Part shown: positions 1-11,182 of the stretch, piece by piece
Layout: each line of letters opens with the position of its first letter
Position numbering within the stretch: position 1 is the stretch's first letter
Assembly (NCBI GenBank): GCA_034770075.1
Contig: CM068379.1
Span: forward strand, 26,349,506-26,413,505
Origin: Aralia elata
Taxonomy: Eukaryota > Streptophyta > Magnoliopsida > Apiales > Araliaceae
Length of the DNA stretch: 64,000 nucleotides
Direction: 5' to 3'
Program-made: the position numbers and the translations under genes
The notes under the pieces: model-generated
The model's database searches: none
What the model was told of the DNA's origin: nothing
Seen by the model: the letters and a program-made list of their open reading frames with translations, nothing else

Positions 1-1562
1 TAAACAAGGTTCAACATCCCCTTCGAACTGAATAAGGAACTAGCCTAACATAATAAGTTTAATGAATACTTTCTTAAATTATAAAAGGGGTGAGGACAAC
101 AACCACACTATGAAGGTGATCCTCTTTCCCTACTAAATTATAAAAGGGGTGAGAACAACAACCTTACTATGGAGGTGATCCTCTTTCCCTACTAAATTAC
201 ACTAGAATTTGGAGAATATGGAGAATGGTGTCTGAATTAATGTGTAAATTAGCTACAATACAAGCCAAGCTTCACTTGGTATTTATAGGAACTCATGGTG
301 TGCTAACGTATCATCATAAGTCAAGATCAAACACCCAATCTACTCATGTGCATCAGCCAACCAAGGAAGAAGCCACCCAAAAATGTGCCCATGTGATGCA
401 CAAATAGTCCAAATCTAACAACTAAACTGATCAGCACCTTGTAAGCCAATTTTGAATCAGCAGACCACCGATTTTGGACTTGGGCAAAGAACAAAAGTTG
501 TAGCCCTGGATTTTCTAATGAATTTGGGCTTTTGAATTTGGAGTTGGGAAGCTTAAGTTATGGCCCAAATACTCCAACTGGTCCGAACATAAATCCAGTC
601 CATGCGGGATTCGGATCAGCTATCTAAAAAGCAATGTTTGGAGGCCCAAATGAACTCAGATTTTTGCTCACCATACCATTCTGAAAAGCTTGAGAAGTCC
701 ACTAAAAACTTCAAGAAGACCACATTTTCATTTGGAAATTCTAACATAATTCAAATCGCAAACGAAGCCCAGAGGTCAATATGTCCAAAAGCTAAACAAT
801 CTAAAATTTTCAGCTTTGACGCCCGTTGGTAAAATGGTCATAACTTTCTCACCCGAGTTCTGATTTTGGCGTTTCAAGATGATCCGAAAAGCTAAGAAAT
901 AGATTTACATCTTTCCTTCTTTGAGCTTTTACAGATATTGGTTGGACGAAGGACAAAATGGAGCCTCAAGTGGACGGACTGATTTTAAAACAATCCAAAA
1001 GTGCGGAAATAACTCATTTTTCATTTAATAGCTCCATTTGCAACCTAAATCAAAATATTAGAATAGTGAGTACATTTAAGTGCCAAATAAGTATAAAAGA
1101 CTAGACATTAAGAGATAAAAACATAACATATTTTATACTTATCAGTAGGTATATTATAATGTTAGTAAGTACATAGCATGTATACTGAATCATACTTTAG
1201 TAAGCAGGAGGTGTTTTGTTACTAAAGCTTTAACATAACACCAAGCTAAGTCTAGTGAATGATGACTAAGATAAGCTAGCTTAAGTCTGATAAAGAGAAT
1301 AAGGAAAACAATTCTCTGCTCTCCTATTCCATTCTCCATTCCCGTTTCTCTCTCTCACACACAAGTTGCAAGGCTCCCATACTAGCAAACTAAGCAAAAT
1401 TGCTAAGTTTTGTTAAAACCCCATCAATCCTCAAGAAACTGAGATAAGCAACCGGAGTTAAAAGAAGAATTTGAGCATCTTAATTATCTCCAAACAAGAA
1501 TTTAATTAAGAATTCATTTAGCAATCAAGAGGTAATATATTTGTACTTTGTTATGTTCTTAT
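1..1562 (+). other. Left flank; probable old gypsy LTR or leader remnant
   Basis: No convincing gene is visible; the short open frames have no recognisable motif. From about 950 the sequence looks like an LTR R-U5 region, with pyrimidine-rich C/T runs near 1320-1370 followed by AT-rich DNA. It was once continuous with 23370-24424, because Copia-1 inserted at 1562/1563 and duplicated CTTAT. The right-hand half (near 24180) has a short stretch resembling the reverse complement of the Gypsy-4 LTR near 57200, which suggests a distantly related chromovirus-like LTR on the + strand. The assignment is tentative. Confidence 0.4.
76..193. repeat. 59-bp tandem duplication, two copies
   Basis: Two adjacent units, 76-134 and 135-193, share the sequence from AAATTATAAAAGGGGTGAG through CTCTTTCCCTACT and differ at about four positions. 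A partial third start (AAATTA) follows at 194. This looks like local slippage in a non-coding region. Confidence 0.85.
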
Positions 1563-2757
1563 TGAAAGTAATTTGCCCTCAAGCCAATAACATTTGATAT
1601 AATAAGTATTTACTTTGTAATCTTATTCAAATATTAATAATAATATAAAAGGCATATTTTATCCATGTTAATTGGTTGAATTAATAAATGTGATAAACCC
1701 ATAGTTTTCGGGCAATGCTTTTAGAATCATGATGAGATCATGCTAGTGAGATCTAAATTCAAGAAAGCTCAAAAACTAAAATGTTCCTAATCGCTGGATC
1801 ACTAATATTGGGATTACTGATCCGGATAGATTAGTACATACTATGCTTGATTTTAAGAAGATGATGATTGATGTCATAATCATTTGTGTGGAAACACTAA
1901 AGCAAGTATGTATGTGCTTATTGGAGAATAAGTTCACTGAACGTGACTCGCTTAAAGTACCCTAATGGAGTTTTATTCACCTGTCAATAGGTAGTTCTTA
2001 AAGTGATAGTAGTACAAGTGATCCTTGGACTTGAGATCATCATAGTAACTTGTGTATGTTAAGTTATACTTTGTCATATTACTTAATACCTTAGTGTATG
2101 TTATAGGGTATGTATAGGTATAATAAAGTATACACGGAGGTAGGTGAATGATCGACAAATGATCTACCACTTCTGATAAAGGGAGAGAATGTCCTATGCG
2201 ATTTGATAAATAACAGCTCAGAAATCCCTGGCCAGGGTTGAATGAAAATTAGAAAGGAGTTTCTAATTTACATTAATCAGAGTTGTGCATTCTTAAATCG
2301 AAATGCATATGATTAAATAAAATAAGACTTGTTAGTAATTCTATGTCTTATATTTAATCGAGACATTGTACGGTAGAAGGATTGAATTGTACGGTAACTA
2401 CTGCTGAATAGGTTCTATGTGATTAAATGTTGATTTCATATTATACGGATAGTCATGATACATTATCGTAAGGTGTCACTCATGATGTAGAATAAATATT
2501 ATTTATTTATATATGAATTAAAGGAGTTTAATTCATTGTAAATAATATTAGAATAGTTCTAATTTATTTATTCTACGACCGGCATAATATTGAACCTAAA
2601 TGGTCACACCGCAAAAAAGGAAATATATTATTTAGAAACAATTGTCTTAATGATAATAAATTAAGTATTTAATTTATTAGTATAATAAATTGAATAGCTT
2701 AATATTTATAATAATATATTTGGAGAAATATTGAATTATAAATTAATAAGAGAAATC

Positions 2758-2798
<41 letters not shown>

Positions 2799-3475
2799 TA
2801 ATTCCTAATTAGATTGGGAATTGAATTAATACATTTATTGCTAAAGAGTTTAGTTGTAATAAATGTTCCTACAAATGCAAATGCAAATGCAAGTGAAATT
2901 CAATTTCTAGATTAATATGTGTTACTTGCTTAATGTTGATTAAACAAGTAACATGTGTTATGTGTGAAATGAAGCCTACATGTGGGTTAGGAGAATATGT
3001 ATACTTGTAAGTATACAACAAGCATTATTAGATGAAAGGAAGGAAATAGGTTGAATGCTTGCATTATTGATTTGGTGGAGATCATGGGATGAACCCTAAT
3101 AGAGATTAGAAATAAATCAATAATTGTTGTTCTTGGATTTCTTAAGAGTTAGAAAAGAAAGAACTATTTGGATTAGCCATCCTTGATTTCTAAGAAATCA
3201 TAATTTGTTTCTTCATTAATCATTTCTTGGTGGATCACCTTTAGAGTTCTATACTTGAGTTTGATCCAAGGATTGAAGATTGGAGTAGCTTGAAGAAATC
3301 AAGAGAGGAGTAGATCTTGTAGCGGTTCAAGAGTTGAATCATCAAAGGTATTATCTCTTGTTAATCTTCATCAATTAATAGCTATGCATAAGGTGATTCA
3401 TGGGTAAGTTACAAAAATTTTAATTTCCATTTTTCGTTGCGTATTTCAATTAGATTGTGATTTTGCAAACTTACA
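1563..3475 (+). repeat. Copia-1 5' LTR
   Basis: This LTR is 1913 bp, from TGAAAGTAATTTGCC to AACTTACA. It matches 21446-23369 along its whole length with scattered substitutions and small indels. A TTA microsatellite lies at 2758-2798. The divergence between the two LTRs is clearly higher than for the nested Athila pair, consistent with an older insertion. Confidence 0.95.
2758..2798. repeat. (TTA)n microsatellite
   Basis: An uninterrupted TTA run lies inside the Copia-1 5' LTR. It is shorter and interrupted in the 3' LTR near 22640, as expected for a variable microsatellite. Confidence 0.9.
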
Positions 3476-3476
3476 G

Positions 3477-3490
3477 TAGTATCAAGAGCC
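3477..3490 (+). other. Copia-1 primer-binding site (initiator Met tRNA), mutated
   Basis: TAGTATCAAGAGCC begins one base after the LTR. The consensus complementary to plant tRNA-iMet is TGGTATCAGAGC. This copy has a G-to-A change and an inserted A, so priming is probably impaired. Copia-B keeps a perfect site. Confidence 0.85.
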
Positions 3491-3607
3491 ATCCTTATGC
3501 GTACTATTAATTGTGTCAATCATATATATGTTGATATGTGTTTAGAACAATTTTTTTGGGTATAATTGTTAGTATGAAATTATGTTTTTTGGAAAAACAT
3601 GAAAAAA

Positions 3608-3669
3608 ACTGTTCACCGATACTGTTCATCGGACACTGTTCACCGGCACTGTTCACCGGCACTGTTCAT
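3608..3669 (+). repeat. CTGTTCA-containing short repeat cluster in Copia-1 leader
   Basis: CTGTTCA occurs five times at 12-14 bp spacing, separated by CCGAT, ATCGG or CCGG half-sites, for example CACTGTTCACCGG. The half-sites form small inverted repeats. It lies about 120-180 nt past the primer site, at roughly the same distance as the GC-palindrome clusters in Copia-B and Copia-D. Confidence 0.85.
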
Positions 3670-3960
3670 AAAAAAATTGATTTTTCAATTTTAAAATTTC
3701 AATGTTAAAAATAAAGATGTTTATTTTGGATTTGGAATTGGTTTAAAATAAAAGAGTTTATTTTAATTAATATTGGATTTCAATTTTGAACAGAGATTCT
3801 AAATTTTTATAAAGGAGTTTATATTAATTTGGAATGGATTAAAATAAAGAGTTTATTTTAATTAGATTTTGGATTTCTACTAGTCAATTGCCCATTAAAT
3901 GATATCAATTATACATATTGAATGTTTATTTATTCATGAGATGAATGGTTTTATATATGT

Positions 3961-3961
<1 letters not shown>

Positions 3962-3995
<34 letters not shown>
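3962..3995. repeat. (TA)n microsatellite
   Basis: A run of TA in the Copia-1 leader. A second run of the same kind lies at 4407-4440. Confidence 0.9.
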
Positions 3996-3998
<3 letters not shown>

Positions 3999-4401
3999 GA
4001 TGATTAAGGACTATTGACCAATGTGATTGGATTTAATTTTATGGATGTTTGAATGGATGGTTTTATTCATAAATGGGGTCTGCGTACCCCGCCTATCTAA
4101 ATTTCTAAATGTAATTTCTATCTCCCTCCTATGTACTTCCCCTTGACTGTTGATCAAGGCTTCTATTTGATTATAAGGAATGTTATAGGATTTAATAGAG
4201 TTACTAGAGAAATTGAAATCGAAGAGCAGGAACATTGAAGACCCATTTGTAATGAAGCCTGGGTTAAATGTAATAGTTATATTCAAATTTATTCTTGCAC
4301 CCTAGGTTTGACCTATTGATTTACTCGGTGGCTCGAGTGAATCAAATTAGATTAAGTCCATAATTATCCCATATAGAATATAGTATTCTATGAATGCATG
4401 C

Positions 4402-4444
<43 letters not shown>

Positions 4445-4648
4445 TATATTATTCATGTTGATGAATGTTTAATATGACGCGTATTTATATATATACTTGC
4501 ATGCGCGCTAAACAAGATGAGACCATTAATAACAAAACCCTTATTTCAAAATATTAAGTTGAATACGTTTAAAGGTATTTCAAAAATATCAAACGTAGCC
4601 TTCTAGCATAATAAAGCAATAGAGTATTAATTATTTAATATTAGTTTG

Positions 4649-4943
4649 TTGTGCACACACAAGACTCATATTAAATTTTTAAGATGTTGGCTTTATTAAA
4701 TTAAAAATGTTTTATAAGGAATTGAACAATACTAGTTTTGTTGTGCACACACAAGGACTATATTTTTCTATTTGCTTATATGGAAATGTTAGGTGAAACT
4801 TAACTTGGATTATTTTAGTTCGGATGTGCACACACTTGACTATTATAATCTAAGAGGCAAAATACAAGGAGTTACATAGTTGATGTAATTGACAAGAGTT
4901 GTCTACCTTTTGAATAAATATATGGTTTGTTGTGCACACACAA
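4649..4943 (+). repeat. Four interspersed TTGTG-CACA-CACAA words in Copia-1 leader
   Basis: Copies start at 4649, 4741, 4824 (variant ATGTG-CACA-CACTT) and 4930, spaced 92, 83 and 106 bp. Each is an inverted repeat of five bases around a CACA centre. The equivalent four sites in Copia-B have the same stems and spacing but the centre TCAC. The flanking sequence is more diverged than the stems. The function is unknown; an RNA stem-loop or protein-binding site is inferred. Confidence 0.8.
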
Positions 4944-5144
4944 GGCTGTATATTTATGTCAATAGGATCCTTACTCACTAAACAGATTTTTCAAAAATTT
5001 GTCGAACTATATATGGAGGGTCATATAGTTTGAATAAAATAGTAGGAGACACCTTTTAATAAAGACCTATATTAAATTGGTGTTTAATAAATTGAATGCA
5101 TGCTAATGTTGTTTAAATTACAAATTCATTTACAGAATTTTACA

Positions 5145-8100
5145 ATGGCCCATTCACTATCACTGCGGAGCATATTAGATGCTAATAAACTAACCGGACC
5201 GAACTACACGGATTGGTTAAGGAATTTGAGAATTGTTTTCACCGCTGAAAAATTATCTTATGTCCTTAATTCGCCTGTGCCTGTTCCTGCAACTATTGCA
5301 GAAACTGCCTCTGAGGAAGAGATTGCTACTTTTAAAAAGTGGCAAGATGATGCTATGGTAGCTCAATGCATCATGCTCGGATCCATGAGTAACGAGTTAC
5401 AACGTCAACATGAGAAAATGGATGAACCTGCTATATTGCTTCACCTGTAAGAGTTGTATGGTGAACAAAGTAGGTCTGCTAGATATGAGATATCTAAGGA
5501 GCTCTTCCGATCTAGAATGACCGATGGCCCTACAGTACAGGCACATGTCCTCAAAATGATCAATTTGATTGAACAATTGGGATAACTGGGTTTTGTAATG
5601 GATGGAGAGTTGAGCCAAGATTTGATTTTGCAGTCACTCCCGAACTCCTACTCACAATTTGTTGTGAATTTTCACATGAACAAGCTTGATGTCAGCTTGC
5701 CTGAGTTGCTTAACATGTTAAAAACTGTAGAGAGTCACTTTCCATCCAAGAAAGACCAAGTCTTACTGATAGATGAATCTTCCAAGAAAAGGAAGTGGCC
5801 CAAAGGATCTTCTGCAAAGAAGAAAAATTCTAAGAAGGCAAAAGGAAAGGCAACTAATAAAGGTAATAAGAATAAAACTAATAGCAAAGGAGTTTGCTTC
5901 CACTGCAATAATCCTGGACATTGGAAAAGAAACTGCAAGGATTACCTTGCAGAGGCAAAGCAGAAAAAGCTTGTTGAAGCTTCAACTATAGATGCAGGTT
6001 TGTTCATGATTGAAATAAATCTTTCTGTAAGTCAAAATTCTACTTGGGTATTGGATACCGGTTGTGGATCTCACATATGCAATTCTTTGAAAGGAATAAG
6101 CAGAAGTAGAAAGCTAAACAAAGGAGAAGTAACTCTACGAGTTAAAAATATAGCAAAGGTTGCTGCATTAGCTGTAGGAACTTATTGTTTAGCATTGCCT
6201 ACGGGAAAGTCAACCAATTTAATAAATTGTTATTATGTACCAGTTCTTATAAGAAACATCATTTCAATTTTTATGTTGGACAAAGAAGGTTTTGATATTA
6301 TATTTAAGAACAATAGTTGTTCTATTTATAATGATAGTGTTTTATATGGAACTGGTAGATTAATTGATGGACTTTATTTACTTGACTTACATGAAGATAT
6401 TTTTCAAATTGAACAAACATGTAAAAGAAAAAGGGATGATGTGAATCATACTTTCGTATGGCACTGTAGACTTGGTCATATCAATGAAACAAGACTAAAC
6501 AAATTACATAAAGATGGAATTTTAGAACCATTTGATTTTGAATCATATCGAACTTGTGAATCTTGTCTCATGGGTAAGATGACTAAATCTCCATTTAGTG
6601 GACATGGAGAGAGGGTTGCAGGGTTGTTAGAGTTGGTACACACAGATGTATGTGGACCTATGACAACAGATGCTAGAGGAGGGTATTCGTATTTCATTAC
6701 ATTCACTGATGATCATTCAAGATTTGGATATGTGTATTTAACGAAATACAAATTCGAATTATTTGAAAAGTTCAAAGAATTCAGAAGTGAAGTAGAGAAA
6801 CAAACTGGCAAAAGTGTTAAGAATCTTCGATCAGATTGAGGAGGAGAATACTTGAGCAATGAGTTTCTTAATCATCTCAAAGAAAATGGTATTCTCTCAC
6901 AATGGACGCCTCCTAGTACGCCACAATTAAATGGTGTATCTGAAAGGAGAAATTGTACATTGTTAGACATGGTGCGGTTCACGATGAGTTTTACCGATCT
7001 TCCAATATCATTCTGGGGTTATGCCCTAGAAATGGCTGCATATCTACTAAACAAGATTCCCTCAAAATCCGTCCTCAAGACTCCATATGAGATGTGGACA
7101 GGGAGGAAACCTAGTCTTAAACATGTTAAGATTTGGGGTTGTACAACTTATGTAAAGAAGTTACAAAGCGACAAACTTGAGACTAGATCTGACAAGTGCA
7201 AATTTGTGGGGTATCCTAAAGAAAGTTTAGGATACTATTTCTATAATCCTACTGAGCAAAAGGTGTTTGTTGCCAAATATGCTACCTTCCTGGAAAAGGA
7301 GTTTATCCTTAAAGGAGCTAGTGAGAGGAAAATAGATCTTGAAGAAATGCAAGAACCACAAATCACTACAGATCAAGTGGATGAACATGTTCAAGTAGAT
7401 ATAACTTATGTACCACAACCGAGTCGTAAATCTGAAAGAGTGCCGAAGATACCTAAAAGGTATACACTCATCATAGAAGATGATGATGAGGTACGCATCA
7501 TGATTGATGATCCAGTTACATACGATGAGGCTATGAGTAGTAAATGCTCAAAGAAATGGCAAATAACCATGAAATCTGAAATGGACTCCATCTGTGAGAA
7601 CCAAGTATGGACTTTGGTTACTCCACCTGAAGGCATTGTGCCTATAGGGTGTAAATGGGTCTTTAAAAAAAAGATTAGAGCAGAGGGTAAGGTGGAGATC
7701 TATAAGGCCAGACTGGTTGCAAAAGGTTTTAAACAAAGACAAGGAGTTGACTATGATGAAACCTTCTCACCAGTAGCAATGCTCAAGTCCATTCGGATTT
7801 TGCTTGCGATTGCAGCTTACTATGACTACGAGATCTGGCAAATGGACGTGAAAACGGCCTTCCTTAATGGGAAACTAGATGAGGATGTATATATGATACA
7901 ACCAGAGGGTTTTGTTTCAAAAGATGGAACAAATCAAGTATGTAAGTTATAAAGATCCATTTATGGATTGAAGCAAGCTTCTCGAAGTTGGAACATCCGT
8001 TTTGATGAGACAATCAAAGAGTTTGATTTTATCAAAAATGAGAATGAACCATGTGTGTACAAGAAAGTTAGTGGGAGTGCTGTGACATTCCTGGTATTAT

Positions 8101-8262
8101 ATGTTGATGATATATTACTAATAGGGAATGACATACCGATTCTACAGTCAGTTAAAATCTGGTTATCTAAACACTTCTCCATGAAGGACTTGGGAGAAGC
8201 ATCCTACATAGTGGGGATAAAGATCTATAGAGATAGATCAAAGAGGATGCTTGGCTTGACCC
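5145..8262 (+). pseudogene. Copia-1 gag-pol, 5' part (gag, protease, integrase, RT)
   Basis: The start ATG at 5145 corresponds to the Copia-B gag start. In order it shows: a copia-type gag; a zinc knuckle CX2CX4HX4C (CFHCNNPGHWKRNC near 5897); a protease active site in WVLDTGCGSHIC; a pre-integrase HCRLGHIN motif; an integrase core with HTDVCGP; and RT with YVDDILLIGND. In-frame stops lie at 5448 (TAA for Lys), 5584 (CAA to TAA), 6837 (CGA to TGA) and 7950 (CAA to TAA), judged against Copia-B. The frame is cut at 8262 by the Athila insertion and resumes at 20613. It is non-functional. Confidence 0.93.
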
Positions 8263-8267
8263 AAGGT

Positions 8268-9862
8268 TGTTGCTCGATTTCGCAATCAATAAAACACGCG
8301 CAAGTATACGCGGTCCACAAGTAATATAAGATAAGTAAAGTGTCGAACCCACGAGGAATTATGTTAAATAATTACCAAATATCAATCGCATGTAAAATCA
8401 ATCTAATTTAAACAATGACAATATGGTTTGTGTTTGTTGTTGATTAAAACTAAAATAAAGGAAATTTAGAAAACAAGGTTTTACTAACACGGATAAAGTT
8501 CAAGATAAAAAGGTCTAAGATTACAATATCCCCCAACTCTTCATTTAAACATCCTACTCTCTCTTGTTTGGTAAATTAGAACATAAGAATTGCTATCCGA
8601 GAAATCACAAGTATATATAAGCCTCTCTCGATGGTCGAATACGTATTTCCTATTGTGGTGCATAAATATATTTCTATTCTATACACAAGCAAGAATCCCA
8701 TATCAAGAACAATTAATAAGACACATGTCACGTAAAGTCCCATTAACCATTCTATCAATTACCAACTTTCACAATAGAAATCATTAAGCATGGTTCTCAA
8801 ATGGATACATGTGGTATTTAGGTATATGTCTATCCTAAATACAATCAAATTATCAACCCTCAAGAATAATACATAAGACTCACGTCACATAATCTCATAC
8901 ATTATCCATAAAGAATATCTAATTTTCACATGAATTCATAACTAGGTCTCAACTTATACTTCCTCTCTCAATTCCATATAAGTTACCAAAGTAATTACGG
9001 GCCAAGTAATTAATCCTTAATCAAAGGTTATAAACTCCAATTCACAAAATGCCTAATTACCATTCAAGAGAGAGCATTCAATTTAAACTACAAGTTGGGT
9101 TCCATTGCAATCTTAGAATGAAGAGTTTAGCTCATATTTAATCTTAATAACATCATAAACTGATTATAGTACATGGTTTGGAATAACAAAGTAAGAATAA
9201 AGAACTACAACAAATGAAGATACACCCCTTTTGTGATGATATTCCCGAATTAGTGAGATGTAGTTCTTCTTGAGTTGCTCTTGTTTCCTATTTCGTGCTC
9301 CAAGCCTCTTTGGTTGATGAAATTCTGATAATCTTTCCTTTAGCTCCTTTGTTCTTCTTCTTTTCTCTCAACCCTAGCTTTTTCCAAGTGTGTAACCAAG
9401 CTTGAATAATCCAATACCAACTCCCTGGATGATTTTTCATCTGAATTCCCTCTCTCCTCATTTTCCCGTTCCTGAAATTCCTCCTCTAGTGCGCCACAAT
9501 AGCAGAACAGACAAAGCCAGCCGCACCAGAAATCGCGCTCTCGCCCCGGCGAGAAAAACAGCCTGGGGAGCTCGCCCCGACGAGGGCTCGCCCCGGCGAA
9601 GAAATTGGCCTTGGAGGCTCGCCCCGGCGAGAGCTCGCCCCGGCGAGGAAATAAGCCTGGGGGGCTCGCCGCGGCGAGGTTACATGTCTTGCTGAATTTA
9701 CCCTTTTGCCCCTGGTCCTGCCAAAAACCACCACGATCGTCCACAACTGTTCCCTGCACAACAAAAGCATAAAAGGAGTAAATAGATACTAAAAACACCT
9801 AAGGATAGCAAAGAATTGAGTTCAAAGGATAACTAATTCGTAGGTATAAAACCCACTCATCA
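8268..9862 (-). repeat. Athila element 3' LTR
   Basis: TGTTGCTCG...CTCATCA on the + strand, 1595 bp. Compared with 19013-20607 I noticed only three substitutions (near 8407, 9019 and 9590). It contains a GC-palindrome cluster at 9538-9678. The 152-codon open frame at 9340-9798 is present in both LTR copies and is not considered a gene. Confidence 0.95.
9538..9678. repeat. GC-palindrome cluster in Athila 3' LTR
   Basis: Five to six copies of CTCGCCCCGGCGAG, plus the perfect palindrome CTCGCCGCGGCGAG, are embedded in AT-rich LTR DNA. They are separated by phrases such as AGCCTGGGG. The same cluster is in the 5' LTR. Confidence 0.9.
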
Positions 9863-9881
9863 AATACCCCCAAACTTAAAA
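9863..9881 (-). other. Athila polypurine tract
   Basis: On the minus strand, AAGTTTGGGGGTATTT ends directly at the 3' LTR. Its position and G-rich core are those of a plus-strand priming site of gypsy elements. Confidence 0.85.
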
Positions 9882-10315
9882 CTTTGCTTGTCCTCAAGCA
9901 AAAACAACGGAGATGAAAATACACACTGCAACTAATTAAATGAATGCAAATGCATGAACTATAAGCCTAGAGCAGCCAAGATAAGGAAATCAAGCCTCAA
10001 CAATCAGAAACAAATAAACAACAACATCACAACTGTAGGACTATCAGAAATGAGACACGCACCAAATTTTGCCAAATGATTAACCCTTATGTGTGTGTGT
10101 GGTCAGAAAGACAGAGTACGCAATGATCACAATTCGATCTAAGAACTATAGTGCTCAAGATAAGATAACATAGTCGAGTACCACTACTAGTATCTCACAT
10201 ACTCACTAGCTTTTATTTCACACTCTATTAACTATATTCTATCACAATCACCGAGTGCGTTTTACGCTCCATCTCGATGATAGTTTTATTTACATCTAGA
10301 TCTGTGCAATGTCTA

Positions 10316-10452
10316 TCTTTATTAGGCTCATCAATGTCACCCATGTAGCAAACTTTCCACCGATGACTCCCAAACCAGATGGTCTTAGGGCACCAAGTGT
10401 AGAACACTCCAAAGGGTTTACTTGTTCGAATGACACCGACCACAAAGATAAA
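10316..10452 (-). other. 3' UTR motif shared by Athila and Tat-3
   Basis: The + strand phrases ACCCATGTAGC and GACTCCCAAACCAGA recur in three copies at 48917-49405. On the minus strand the 81-codon frame 10473-10228 gives VIR..KP.G..YTWCPK..WFGS...YMG, and the same residues appear in two Tat-3 frames. Differences between copies within the core are mostly synonymous or conservative. A hairpin in the same core is an alternative explanation. Confidence 0.65.
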
Positions 10453-10911
10453 AAACAGTCTAGATTTGCTCATATCTGTCTATATTTCATTTTTCAATTA
10501 TCACCAGCATCAAGACAGACATCGAAGCATTAAATAAGCATAGAAATAATTTTTTTTTTTTTTTTTTTTTTAAAACTATCCTATCTTTTAATGAGCAATA
10601 ACAGTTTCAAAGACTTGAACATACAATCTCACGTACTCAACAACACTGATATGTGCATTAGTAACTCAAAGGGTTAAAAATTTAAGAAAATTAGGTACGA
10701 GCTAACATTTCTAATATAGCAATTCGAATCCAAAGTGTTGAATATCTTAAAGACAATTTATCACCATGTCATCATCGGCTCTCCTTAAGTGCGCTGCTCA
10801 AGAGCTTTCTAAATGCAATTTTTTTTTTTTTTTTTTTTTTGAATGAAGAACAAAGCAGATGATGAATATGTACAATGAATATCACACAAATGACAAGAAC
10901 AGAACTAATCA

Positions 10912-11017
10912 TTAAAAGCAAGAAAAGTCATTTTGATGATATTATAAATACTTAATTATAACATTTAAAAGCAAGAAAAGTCATTTTGATGATATTATAA
11001 ATACTTAATTATAACAT
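10912..11017. repeat. 53-bp tandem duplication in Athila 3' UTR
   Basis: Two adjacent units (10912-10964 and 10965-11017) both read TTAAAAGCAAGAAAAGTCAT onward and end in TTATAACAT, apparently without a difference. This indicates recent duplication. Confidence 0.9.
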
Positions 11018-11182
11018 AAGTTTGAAACATACTACGTGGATGCAAAACTACAGCTAAATGCAACATACTAAAATACTATAACTTCAAACTAAAAACTCTA
11101 AGACACCCCCAAACTTGGAAATGACAATGTCCTCATTGCAGAAAAGATAAAGACATGAAAAACTGAGGACTTCCCTATGATA

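Larger units (their letters stand above)
3491..5144 (+). other. Copia-1 untranslated leader
   Basis: About 1.65 kb lies between the primer site and the gag ATG. Noted contents are a CTGTTCA repeat cluster (3608-3669), two TA microsatellites (3962-3995 and 4407-4440) and four copies of a TTGTG-CACA-CACAA word (4649-4943). Blocks are homologous to the leaders of Copia-B (41118-42547) and Copia-D (24425-26005). No ORF of interest is present. Confidence 0.85.
9882..11182 (-). other. Athila 3' untranslated region
   Basis: This stretch runs between the env-like ORF and the polypurine tract. It holds two T20+ runs on the + strand (about 10550 and 10820, A-tracts in the element sense), a 53-bp tandem duplication (10912-11017) and a motif shared with Tat-3 (10316-10452). 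No other gene is seen. Confidence 0.75.

Noticed and set aside
602..832. 76-codon + strand frame in the left flank
   Set aside because: No homology recognised and the region looks like retrotransposon leader or LTR DNA; length is within chance.
9340..9798. 152-codon minus-strand frame, repeated at 20085-20543
   Set aside because: It lies inside the Athila LTR and is open mainly because the GC-palindrome cluster lacks stops; it encodes low-complexity Arg/Gly/Pro repeats.
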